Shown: positions 17,822-25,960 of the stretch, one piece after another | How the letters are laid out: each line of letters starts with the position of its first letter | Position numbering within the stretch: position 1 is the first letter of the stretch | Assembly: GCF_030719035.1 (NCBI RefSeq) | Contig: NZ_CP132203.1 | Span: forward strand, 3,224,001-3,288,000 | Reading direction: 5' to 3' | DNA length: 64,000 nt | From: Hahella sp. HNIBRBA332 | Lineage (GTDB): Bacteria; Pseudomonadota; Gammaproteobacteria; Pseudomonadales; Oleiphilaceae | Translations under genes and position numbers: made by a program | The notes under the pieces: generated by a model | Database searches by the model: none | What the model was told of the DNA's origin: nothing | The model's input: the letters and a program-made list of their open reading frames with translations, nothing else

Positions 17822-19135
17822 GAGACTGTAATTTAATTTGTGTATCTGCCTATCACTAGTACCCTATAGCGGGGTTAAGGATAGGTAGACAATGAACCAG
17901 AAAGAATTAGAAGCATTTGCCCGTGAGGCAGCCAAATCTCTGAAAACAGAAAAGGATCTCAACGAGTTCCGTCAGATGCTCACCAAGGCGACCGTGGAAG
18001 CCGCGCTCAATGCAGAGCTGGATGTGCATCTGGGATACGAGAAACATCAATCTTCAAATTCAGACAATAGCCGTAACGGCTATTCCAGCAAGACCCTCCG
18101 TACCGAGGACGGTCAGTTTGAAGTTAATACTCCCAGAGATCGTCAGGGCAGCTTTGAGCCTCTACTGGTCAAGAAGCAGCAGACCCGCTTCACCACCATG
18201 GACGACAAGATTCTCAGCCTCTACGCCAAAGGCATGAGCACCCGAGAGATCGTGGCCACCTTTAAGGAAATGTATGGCGCGGATGTCTCTCCCACCTTAA
18301 TCTCCAAAGTCACGGATGCCGTGATTGAGCGGGTGGTGGAATGGCAGTCTCGTCCTCTGGATGCGGTTTATCCCATCGTATACCTGGACTGTATTGTGGT
18401 GAAGATCCGCCAGGATAAGCAGGTGATCAACAAGGCGATCTATCTTGCCTTGGGAGTGAATCTGGAAGGTCACAAAGAACTGTTAGGGATGTGGATCTCT
18501 GAAACCGAAGGGGCGAAGTTCTGGCTTAATGTGCTGACCGAGTTACAGAACCGGGGCGTGAAGGACATTCTGATCGCCTGTGTGGATGGTCTGAAGGGTT
18601 TCCCCGAAGCGATCAATACCGTGTATCCCCAAACCCGGATACAGCTCTGTATCGTGCACATGGTGCGCAATGCGGTGAAGTATGTGCCATGGAAAGACTA
18701 TAAGCCGGTCACAACAGATCTGAAGCGGATCTACCAATCGGCCACCGAAGAGGAAGCCCTCTCAGAGCTGGACAAATTTGCCGAACGATGGGATGAGAAA
18801 TATCCCCAGATCAGCCGATCCTGGCGGCTTCACTGGGAGAATCTCAACACTCTGTTCCGCTACCCGGAAGACATTCGCAGGGCCATCTACACGACCAATG
18901 CCATTGAGTCCCTTAACAGCGTCATTAGGAAAGTGATCAAGAAACGGAAGCTGTTCCCCACGGATGATTCCGCGAGAAAGGTGGTGTATCTGGCGATCAT
19001 GGATGCGTCGAAGAAATGGACGATGCCGATCAGGAATTGGAAGTCAGCGCTGAACCGATTTATGATCGAGTTCGAAGATCGCTTAACGGAGTATCTTTAA
19101 TAACCAGGCAGATACACAGAATTATTTACAGGGTC
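17822..19135 (+). mobile_element. IS256-family insertion sequence (1314 bp)
   Basis: The ends carry 30-bp terminal inverted repeats (17822-17851 and 19106-19135) that match at 24 positions, with the inner 12 bases identical. The 8-bp target duplication CATAAATT is present on both sides (17814-17821 and 19136-19143). An intact duplication and an intact transposase point to a recent insertion. Confidence 0.95.
17892..19100 (+). CDS. IS256-family (Mutator-type) transposase
   Basis: 402 aa, the usual IS256 size. The N-terminal DNA-binding part is followed by SNSDNSRNGY and KTLRTEDGQFEVNTPRDR, then the catalytic core with YLDCIVVKIR (first Asp), CVDGLKGFP (second Asp) and the TTNAIESLNSVIRK block that carries the last acidic residue. 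All three DDE-type residues appear present and the frame is uninterrupted, so it should be active. Confidence 0.95.
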   Translation: MNQKELEAFAREAAKSLKTEKDLNEFRQMLTKATVEAALNAELDVHLGYEKHQSSNSDNSRNGYSSKTLRTEDGQFEVNTPRDRQGSFEPLLVKKQQTRFTTMDDKILSLYAKGMSTREIVATFKEMYGADVSPTLISKVTDAVIERVVEWQSRPLDAVYPIVYLDCIVVKIRQDKQVINKAIYLALGVNLEGHKELLGMWISETEGAKFWLNVLTELQNRGVKDILIACVDGLKGFPEAINTVYPQTRIQLCIVHMVRNAVKYVPWKDYKPVTTDLKRIYQSATEEEALSELDKFAERWDEKYPQISRSWRLHWENLNTLFRYPEDIRRAIYTTNAIESLNSVIRKVIKKRKLFPTDDSARKVVYLAIMDASKKWTMPIRNWKSALNRFMIEFEDRLTEYL

Positions 19136-19223
19136 CATAAATTGGAGCGTGAACGCTACTATCCGTTTGAAGAATGTTGGCTCCGTCCTTAGAGCACATA
19201 TGAATTTCTGTAAAGCACCTAAA

Positions 19224-20090
19224 TTAGCGTATTGATAGTCGCTTCCTTTCTTGCCAGTCCTTATAGTACTCTTCCCACTCCGCATCTTGCTCGGGAGTTG
19301 TCCATTTAATCGGGTCAACCTGCCTTAAAGACATATCAAGATACTTACTCTCAATATCCTGTAATTCTTTCTTTGCCGATTCTGATAGTTCTAATTCCAC
19401 ACTATCAATAATTTTTTGTACATATTCATCAAGGGGTTCGGGGAAAATGAGCTGGTCTTGCTCCTCAAGGTTTCCAGGAACGTAACGATCAATATTGAAA
19501 CTCAACCAGACGCAAACATCATGTCCCACAGCGAATGCCATTACTTTTTTTCTAACCCCGCCTCTATGAGGCGCAGAAAGCACTTCAAATGTAACAGCAG
19601 GGACGGCTAAGCTTGAGATAGATTTCCAATTAACAGGTGCATCATATAGGTTTCGACCACTCTCAATTTTGTTTCCATACTCAAAGAGCAAAGTGTCAAG
19701 CTGGAACTTCTCAAAGTCTCTAGCATTAAATAGTGAAAAGTCTTCTCTACGAAGCTTAACTCGCTGAACCAATACAGCGAAGTTTACTTTCGCAATATAG
19801 CCAGAGAAAATAGGTCCTCTAAACCCCCAACTCCTACACAAAGCCAAAAAGTACCTGCTTGGCTCATTATCTGATTGTTGAGTACAATATAAAGAGTCAT
19901 CATAAAGATTATACTCTTCACATGGTTCAACTCTGTCATCTCTACCTGCAGAAGGTCCGTGAGAGTTAACAAGCATTTTAAGCCTAGTACCAGATAATAT
20001 TATCTCAACAGGCCTCGCCCTCCCAAAATTTGGGCCTACTGCCGAGCAGGGTTTCTTAGCTTCTCTCAGCTTTATTGCTAAAAAACTAAT
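19224..20090 (-). CDS. Immunity-like paralogue 3, start codon ATT
   Basis: The first in-frame ATG is at 19976, but the frame is open and family-like for 38 codons upstream (SFLAIKLREAKKPCSAVGPNF). Aligned without gaps to paralogue 4, its first codon is ATT at 20090, exactly where the relative has ATG, with GGAGGG just in front. So either an ATT start is used (rare, known for infC and pcnB) or an ATG has mutated and the gene starts poorly at CTG or later. The full form is 288 aa and keeps the EYNLYDD, FRGPIFSGYIAKV, YDAPVNW, LAVPAVTFE and KWTTPEQDAEWEEY landmarks. The IS256 element lies 88 bases downstream of its stop. Confidence 0.65.
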   Translation of the reverse strand: MSFLAIKLREAKKPCSAVGPNFGRARPVEIILSGTRLKMLVNSHGPSAGRDDRVEPCEEYNLYDDSLYCTQQSDNEPSRYFLALCRSWGFRGPIFSGYIAKVNFAVLVQRVKLRREDFSLFNARDFEKFQLDTLLFEYGNKIESGRNLYDAPVNWKSISSLAVPAVTFEVLSAPHRGGVRKKVMAFAVGHDVCVWLSFNIDRYVPGNLEEQDQLIFPEPLDEYVQKIIDSVELELSESAKKELQDIESKYLDMSLRQVDPIKWTTPEQDAEWEEYYKDWQERKRLSIR

Positions 20091-20204
20091 GGGGCCCTCC
20101 AGAATCTATCCAGACCATATATAAAAACGCCCCGAAGCATTCAGGGCGAATCAATACAATTTGTGCTATATCTCAACACTTTCAAAAGCTGAGAATATGC
20201 ACAG

Positions 20205-21095
20205 CTACTTTTCAGTCTGAGCGGCTTTCCTAATGCGCTCTGTGGACTTGTGTTGCTCTTCAACTTCAGCGCAGTATTGTTCCCACTCAGCATCTTGCTC
20301 TGGCGTAGTCCATTTGAGAGGTTTAATTTCCTTGCTCAACTTGGCCTAAGGATTGCTGGTACGCGCCTCTTCAAACTCCCTTTTTGCTTCTGGCGATAGT
20401 TCTAAACTTACACTATCTATTATATTTTTCGCCAGTTCATACAGTGGCTTAGGGTTAACAAGCTTATCCTGTTCACTAAGCTTACCTACAGCTGATTGCT
20501 CAAAATGAAACGAAATCTCAATATAAAATTCATGCCTGATAGGAAAGGCAATATACTTGCTTCTCCAACCTCCCCGATTTGGCCCAGACAACACCTCATA
20601 CGCTACACAAGGAACTGGAAGCCTCTCAATAACCTCCCAATTCACTGGCGCATCATAACAATTTCGACCAAGGAGAATCTCATTTCCATATTCCGCAGTC
20701 AGTGTAGACAATATAGCGCCTTCAAAGTCATGAGGATTAAATAAAGAAAAGTCTGAGCGCGTGGCTTTATGCTTAATAAGGAGAATCGTAGTATGAAGTT
20801 GTGCGACATACCCGGTAAACAAAGGCCCACGAAACTTGTTAGACCTCATTAAAACCTGGATGTAATCAAACCCTTCAGATTCTGCATGTTTATACTGAGA
20901 GTTATTGAAAAGATCATAACTCTCCTTAGGCTCTATATGCTCCTCATATGCAGTCGCGGGACTATGATCTAGCATCATAGCTCTTAGCACGCTACCTGAA
21001 AAAGAGATTTCCAAAGCCTTAGCAATACTAAAGTCAGGCGCCACCGGAACACAGGGTTCACGCAAAGGCCTCAGTTTAAGGGCAAGCAGGTTCAT
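20205..21095 (-). pseudogene. Immunity-like paralogue 4 with in-frame stop
   Basis: Translation from the ATG at 21095 gives 249 aa ending at TAG (20346-20348). Beyond that stop the same frame continues with AKLSKEIKPLKWTTPEQDAEWEQY and a helical tail to a second stop at 20205-20207, matching the C-terminus of its paralogues. A single nonsense mutation therefore removes the conserved tail. The truncated product keeps the globular part (YDAPVNW, LPVPCVAYE, FPIRHEFYI) and might still fold. Its ATG overlaps closely with the end of the IS3-split gene upstream. Confidence 0.7.
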
Positions 21096-21097
21096 AG

Positions 21098-21300
21098 TTA
21101 GGTAACCCCCTTCTTGAGAAGGGGCATATTACCACACCTTTCTATCGAGATTATTGATACCAAACCTAAGAGAAGGATACTGGTTAAATTTGCTCCAATT
21201 GCAGAAAATACGGTACCGCTATTAAATATCACTGTACAAATAGTAGAAAGCCCCCTGTAGCAAGAGCAACACCTAAGGCTCCAGCTCCCATACCAAGAGA
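21098..21300 (-). pseudogene. 3' remnant of a second effector-like gene, split by IS3
   Basis: Read on the minus strand, the base next to the IS3 element continues the frame left open on its other side (…GGKDLV, then SLGMGAGALGVALATGGFLLFVQ), a hydrophobic segment. After an apparent frameshift near 21230 a second frame continues with TVIFNSGTVFSAIGANLTS and a further hydrophobic stretch, and stops 2 bases before the start of paralogue 4. It has the same position, relative to an immunity-like gene, as the intact 438-aa gene at 23794-25110, and a similar hydrophobic C-terminal region. Confidence 0.55.
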
Positions 21301-21363
21301 TGATCCTACCCACCAATGATAGACACCCCGTTAAGCGAGTAAACTACGCTACAGAGGTGAACT

Positions 21364-21663
21364 ATGACCAAACAGAAAACAACAAATTCCAAATCTCGCC
21401 AACGTTATTCCAACGAGTACAAGGCGGAAGCCCTGACGCTAGCTCAACGTATCGGCGTGAGCGCCGCCGCAAGGCAATTGGGTCTGCACGAGTCACAACT
21501 TTACAATTGGCGCAGTAAAGCCCGACTGGCGCAGGATCGTGGCGAAACGGAACAGCAACTGGCCCAGGAAAACGCCCGCCTGAAGCGTCAGTTGGCTGAA
21601 CAGGCGGAAGAGCTTGCCGTGTTAAAAAAAGCGGCGGCGTACTTCGCCAAAAGTGTGAAGTGA
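21364..21663 (+). CDS. IS3-family transposase OrfA
   Basis: 99 aa with a helix-turn-helix (VSAAARQLGLHESQLYNWRSKAR) and a leucine-zipper-like coiled coil (about 55-90), standard for OrfA. Near the end, seven A residues (21624-21630) follow TT in the 0 frame, a slippery site for -1 frameshifting; the -1 frame is open from there into OrfB, so an OrfAB fusion transposase can be made. Confidence 0.92.
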   Translation: MTKQKTTNSKSRQRYSNEYKAEALTLAQRIGVSAAARQLGLHESQLYNWRSKARLAQDRGETEQQLAQENARLKRQLAEQAEELAVLKKAAAYFAKSVK

Positions 21664-22526
21664 GGTACGCCTTTATGCACTCTCACACGAGCCTTTTCCG
21701 CGTCACTTGCATGGCGAGAGCGCTTCAGGTCTCAAGAAGCGGCTACTACGTTTGGCTCCATCGACAGAAAGCCCCTTCTCTGCGACGACAGCGTCAGCAA
21801 TCCCTGGACATCCAAGTTGGAGCCGCTTTTGATAAAGCTAAAAAGCGTAATGGGGCGCCCCGGCTGACCAAAGACTTGGCGCAACAGGGAGTCCAGGCTA
21901 ACCGTAAAACGGTGGCCAGAAGCATGCAACGCTTGGGCTTGAGAGCGAAAGCCGCCAGAAAGTTTAAGGCCACCACTCACTCCAGGCATAGCCTGCCTGT
22001 GGCGGAAAACCTTCTTCAGCAGGACTTTAATGCAACGGAGATAAATCAAAAATGGGCGGGTGACATCACCTATTTGTGGACGCAAGAAGGTTGGCTGTAT
22101 CTAGCCGTCGTGCTGGACCTGTTCAGCCGTAAAGTCATAGGCTGGGCGATGAGCAAGCGAATGAAATCCGAGCTGGTCTGCGACGCCTTGCGCATGGCGT
22201 TGTGGCGTCGACGTCAGCCCAAAGGGGTGATCGTCCATTCAGATCGAGGTTCCCAATATTGCTCAGAAGCCTATCAGACGTTGATTCAGGCGCATGGGCT
22301 TCGTTGCAGCATGAGCGGCAAAGGCAATTGCTATGACAATGCCTGTGTGGAAAGCTTCTTTCACTCCCTGAAAGTGGAAGCGATTCACGGAGAGCGGTAC
22401 GCAACCCGACAAGAAATGCGTGAAGCCGTGTTTGAGTATATCGAAGTGGATTACAATCGAACCCGCCTTCATAGCGCAAATGGGTATCTCAGCCCAGAGA
22501 GTTATGAAGCATCGAAAGTCGCTTAA
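21660..22526 (+). CDS. IS3-family transposase OrfB (DDE integrase)
   Basis: 288 aa, overlapping OrfA by 4 bases in the -1 frame. The integrase core shows DITYL (first Asp), HSDRGSQY (second Asp) and CYDNACVESFFHSLKVE (Glu), spaced as in IS3 elements, followed by YNRTRLHSANGYLSP. The catalytic residues are intact. It is normally produced as a frameshift fusion with OrfA. Confidence 0.93.
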   Translation: MRYAFMHSHTSLFRVTCMARALQVSRSGYYVWLHRQKAPSLRRQRQQSLDIQVGAAFDKAKKRNGAPRLTKDLAQQGVQANRKTVARSMQRLGLRAKAARKFKATTHSRHSLPVAENLLQQDFNATEINQKWAGDITYLWTQEGWLYLAVVLDLFSRKVIGWAMSKRMKSELVCDALRMALWRRRQPKGVIVHSDRGSQYCSEAYQTLIQAHGLRCSMSGKGNCYDNACVESFFHSLKVEAIHGERYATRQEMREAVFEYIEVDYNRTRLHSANGYLSPESYEASKVA

Positions 22527-22556
22527 TGACGTGTCTAATCTTTGTGGGCAGGATCA

Positions 22557-22692
22557 AGAAACAAGATCTTTGCCGCCGTTATAACCAGCCACGCTATCGA
22601 AAGCTGCGTTAATGATTACATAATCCTTTTGCGACCTAAGGCGCTCAGCCACATTCAACATAGGCCAACGCGCTGATGCTATTTCTGGCGGC
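22557..22692 (-). pseudogene. 5' part of the IS3-split effector-like remnant
   Basis: On the minus strand this stretch encodes RLPPEIASARWPMLNVAERLRSQKD... ending GYNGGKDLVS at the IS3 junction. The end resembles GYDYGKELLGS of the intact 438-aa effector-like protein (about residue 345). Upstream of the fragment a stop codon and frame changes interrupt it, so the gene was already degraded or is a partial duplicate. Confidence 0.5.
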
Positions 22693-22776
22693 AGCCGTTA
22701 CTTAGCCGAGAATACCTCGAAAGAAAAATCTACACTACTTTAGACCACAACGTGATGATGGGTGAAAGCGAATAGG

Positions 22777-23766
22777 TTAGCTTTCCCCCTTGTCTTTCTC
22801 TTCAGCATCTATTGCTTGGTCCATAAGACGAGAGAGTTCCTCTGCCGATGCATTATTTAGTTTCTCCAAAAGTGCTTGTGTTTCTGGGTCATCCATACTC
22901 TTTTTTATATCTTGGAATCGTTTTCTGCTCTCTGCTTGCTGTCGTCGGTACTCCTCCCACTCTGCATCCTGCTCAGAGGTACTCCACTTTATAGGTTTAA
23001 TATTTGGGCTGACTTTAGAGTTAGGATAATTTTTCTTTATTTTATCCAACTCGCTCTGAAGTGATTCAGATGGCTCTAAACTGACACTACCTATCACCTG
23101 CCTAGTTAACTCATAAAGAGGCTCTGGGGAAATAGCCGCATCCTTCTCGTCGATATCACCTTGTGCGTATTGGCCGAAACCAAAATAAAAGGTAACCAAA
23201 ATATCGTGATCAAGAGGAAACTTAAAATGTACCTTTCGTGAATTTCCAGCAAGAGTAGCAGGACGTGCTTCAAAGCTGACAGAAGGAACTGGAAGGTGAT
23301 CATGAACGCGCCAATCAATTGGAACGTCATGAACACTTTTCCCGTGATCAAATTGATTTCCATAATTTCTTTTAATATCGCTTAACACATAACGTTCAAA
23401 CTCGCTCGGTATTAAAAGAGATTTATCCTGGGAGCATGGAGAGCGCTTGAATATTGTCGCTGATAGCTCTAAGTGCCCGACGTAACTAGATAAAATAGCC
23501 CGACGAAACTTCCAGCTACAAGTCAGCAATCGAAAGTATTCAAGATCAGAATCTACATCCTTTTTATAGCCATTATAGGTGAATATATTGTAGCTTGGCT
23601 CCAGCATAACTTGACTTTCTGCAGCCACAATAGGCATATGCCGATTCATACGAAGCGAGAATTTTGTCCCTGATAGGAGCGTGCTTACTCGCTTTGCTTT
23701 CTTAAAATTAGGGCCGACAGGAACACAAGGCCCACTTTCTTTACCCTTTCGACTAAACAAGCTCAT
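22777..23766 (-). CDS. Immunity-like paralogue 5, cognate partner of the 438-aa gene
   Basis: 329 aa from the ATG at 23766, which has GGAGAG at good distance; an in-frame upstream ATG at 23781 is poorer. It shows all family landmarks: GPCVPVGPNF, LSGTKF, YNIF, FRRAILSSYVGHLE, LPVPSVSFE, FPLDHDILV and KWSTSEQDAEWEEY, then the ASAEELSRL tail shared with paralogue 1. It starts 28 bases after the effector-like gene on the same strand, the spacing of a toxin-immunity pair. Cytosolic by lack of a signal. Confidence 0.72.
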   Translation of the reverse strand: MSLFSRKGKESGPCVPVGPNFKKAKRVSTLLSGTKFSLRMNRHMPIVAAESQVMLEPSYNIFTYNGYKKDVDSDLEYFRLLTCSWKFRRAILSSYVGHLELSATIFKRSPCSQDKSLLIPSEFERYVLSDIKRNYGNQFDHGKSVHDVPIDWRVHDHLPVPSVSFEARPATLAGNSRKVHFKFPLDHDILVTFYFGFGQYAQGDIDEKDAAISPEPLYELTRQVIGSVSLEPSESLQSELDKIKKNYPNSKVSPNIKPIKWSTSEQDAEWEEYRRQQAESRKRFQDIKKSMDDPETQALLEKLNNASAEELSRLMDQAIDAEEKDKGES

Positions 23767-23793
23767 TCTAAATCTCTCCATGCCTTTAAAGCA

Positions 23794-25110
23794 TTAAGCA
23801 TTATTTTTAAATTTTGCTATCCAGCTTTGTAGCTTCGGTTTCACCATTTCTTCTACTGCAGTTTGATCATCCGGCCACTGTGCATACGACCGCATGTTAT
23901 CTTTAAGGAATGGAATAGTCACGGCCGCGCCAGCGCCAACTGCTGTTATCACTGCAGATAACCCGCCAAAATAAGCAGCTACGCCTGAAGTTACAGCTAC
24001 GCCAATTTTCCAAACATTACTTCCTGATGCAATAGAGCCTAACAGTTCCTTTCCATAGTCATATCCTGTATAGCTAGCATCATGCCTCAGACGTTTGAAG
24101 CTTGTAGTAATACCAAATAAGTTACCAACACCACCCGCAAGTTCATTCAAATTATTGAAGTTATTGTTAGACAACTTGGCATTCAATGTCATTCCTAACT
24201 GCTGACTTAATGTGTATGCCTTGTCTGGATTAGTCAGCGGGCGACTTAGGTATATCGTTTGATTACTTAGAGTAAGCCCACGACTACGAGCAATGCTCAT
24301 CGCTTGGGTTAAATATGCAGAGCCAGCTTCGTGAGAGACCCAAGCGACTTTGATGCCTGCTTTTTGAGCTTGTTCCATCGATTCAGCAATGAAGTACGAA
24401 GTCTCCATTAATCGTTCAACGTACTCTGGGTTGATGGCTTCGCTTAGGCTAATGATCCCGCCTACTTTGCCCTTATCTCCTGTACCAGGAGTGTACATAA
24501 CATTGAAACCAAACTGATCAATCTTATTATCACTAAAAGGGCTCTTTTTTATGTGAGACATCCCTAAATTTGCAGCCATTTGGAGTTCTTTTTCAGGAGC
24601 ACCAATACTCACCAAAGCATAATCAGTCTCATCCACAGAATGTGGATTAGGGAGTCCAGCCTGCAAGTTGAATGTTCGTTTATTAATTACCAGCTGAGAC
24701 TTATCCAAGTGTTTAAAAGACCAAACATTTTGTGAGTTCTTATGCGCATAATGCATCCCAGGCTTTTTCTTTCCTTCTTGAAGCGCAAAATAGTCATCAC
24801 TTACCTCAAGATGTGCAATGAAATAACGACCGTCAAGCTCTTTTACCGTCGCATCACATCCTGGTATCTTGAGGAAAAACGTTTCAACGCCTCCAGGAAA
24901 CATTTGCTTTTTGCAATAGACGTGATTGTGACCAAGTTTCCCAGATGCAAGTCGTTCAATTTCCTTGATAACCATCGTCGCCCAGTAGTTGCCTTCCTGA
25001 CTACTCTTCTGTATCGAAAGAAACGACTGGGCAACGCGGCCCACAGCGAATACTTGTTTGCCTGCTCCGGGTAAACCAATGCGAACCAAACCTTGAGGTG
25101 CTTTACTCAT
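23794..25110 (-). CDS. Effector-like protein of unknown family
   Basis: 438 aa, not recognised. There is no signal peptide. The N-terminal 130 residues are mixed alpha/beta; the middle part (about 150-300) reads like an alpha/beta core with DYALVSIGAP, GFNVMYTPGTGDKG and VAWVSHEAGSAYLTQAMSIARS. That last segment looks like a strand-turn-helix but lacks a true GxSxG. The C-terminal 80 residues have two hydrophobic stretches (GVAVTSGVAAYFGGLSAV, then AVGAGAAVTIPFL) that could insert into a membrane. Its position directly ahead of a repeated family in an IS-rich island suggests a secreted antibacterial effector, possibly type VI; this is inference. Confidence 0.6.
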   Translation of the reverse strand: MSKAPQGLVRIGLPGAGKQVFAVGRVAQSFLSIQKSSQEGNYWATMVIKEIERLASGKLGHNHVYCKKQMFPGGVETFFLKIPGCDATVKELDGRYFIAHLEVSDDYFALQEGKKKPGMHYAHKNSQNVWSFKHLDKSQLVINKRTFNLQAGLPNPHSVDETDYALVSIGAPEKELQMAANLGMSHIKKSPFSDNKIDQFGFNVMYTPGTGDKGKVGGIISLSEAINPEYVERLMETSYFIAESMEQAQKAGIKVAWVSHEAGSAYLTQAMSIARSRGLTLSNQTIYLSRPLTNPDKAYTLSQQLGMTLNAKLSNNNFNNLNELAGGVGNLFGITTSFKRLRHDASYTGYDYGKELLGSIASGSNVWKIGVAVTSGVAAYFGGLSAVITAVGAGAAVTIPFLKDNMRSYAQWPDDQTAVEEMVKPKLQSWIAKFKNNA

Positions 25111-25960
25111 TCTTAATCCCTAAAATTCCGTGATCGTGTTGAAAGATAAATTTTTCAGCCCGGCGGGTCCCAATTCCATCATATAGGCAGGGGTGACCTG
25201 TGGCGTAACGCCAGGGGCAACGTTATGTGGCGGCGGCAGTATTTGTAAGCGATGGTTGACGTTTTTATTGTTACAAAACTTAACGGATGAGAGTTTTAGG
25301 CTCAACCCACCATCAGACCTATCCCTTTTGACCTATTCCACATTTTGATATTTACTACGTCTTTACGGATGGCCTTTTATTCAACCTAAGCCATTGTATT
25401 GACATGTTTTTCATGCCTCTTAAAAAGCGAAGTTTCAGATATGTTGAATCTCTTAATCAAGAGTAAAAAGTTGTGAAATAAGCAGTCTCGCATCTCGGCT
25501 CTCCCTCTAGCATTTACCAAAAGAGGTGAAGCGATGCTGCAATAGCTTTAAAACCAAACGCTTTGACCATAGCCACGCGGTATAAAGCGATAGTTTTAGA
25601 AAAAATCCGTCATCCAATTTGGAAAAGTTTTTATTCAAACCAACCATCAATTCTCCGGTCATCATGGTTCACTGACAGGCAGGTGAGCTCCCATTTGCTT
25701 ATGGATATTTTGTAGCTGCTCAGTAGATCAACCGTCGCGCGTCGAATTGCTACTATTCCCGCGTCCTTATTGATAAATACCTCTTTTTTGCAGCGAAATA
25801 TCTTTTTCTTGATCTCCCTGCAAAGTCGGATTTTCGAACTATACTAAAACTCCCTAGCAGCGCTTCAGGTTAGCGGCGCACTCATTTATAGACGCGTTTA
25901 CTCAGTGCAGTCATCGGCGGGCGCGTCTCGAACGATAACAAGACCGCCTGGAGCAGGCAT
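25111..25960. other. 850-base region between the island and the sigma-54 activator
   Basis: Nearest the effector-like gene, a minus-strand frame (25120-25305, TTG start, open to about 25338) encodes PPPHNVAPGVTP...MMELGPAGLKNLSF and stops 9 bases before that gene starts. It reads like the tail of a larger protein, possibly a remnant. Otherwise the region is AT-rich with no gene. A TATACT at 25840-25845 could be a -10 element for the plus-strand activator but its -35 is poor. Confidence 0.4.

Larger units (their letters stand above)
21301..22556 (+). mobile_element. IS3-family insertion sequence (1256 bp)
   Basis: The ends are long imperfect inverted repeats: 21301-21340 and the complement of 22517-22556 share TGATCCT-CCCAC, TAGACAC and TTAAGCG blocks. 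A 3-bp duplication AGA flanks the element (21298-21300 and 22557-22559). Removing the element plus one AGA rejoins an open frame on the minus strand. Confidence 0.9.

Noticed and set aside
24300..24400. Lipase-type nucleophile elbow in the 438-aa effector-like protein (VSHEAGSAY)
   Set aside because: The spacing is not GxSxG and there is no matching Asp/His pair that I can place, so a lipase call is not supported.
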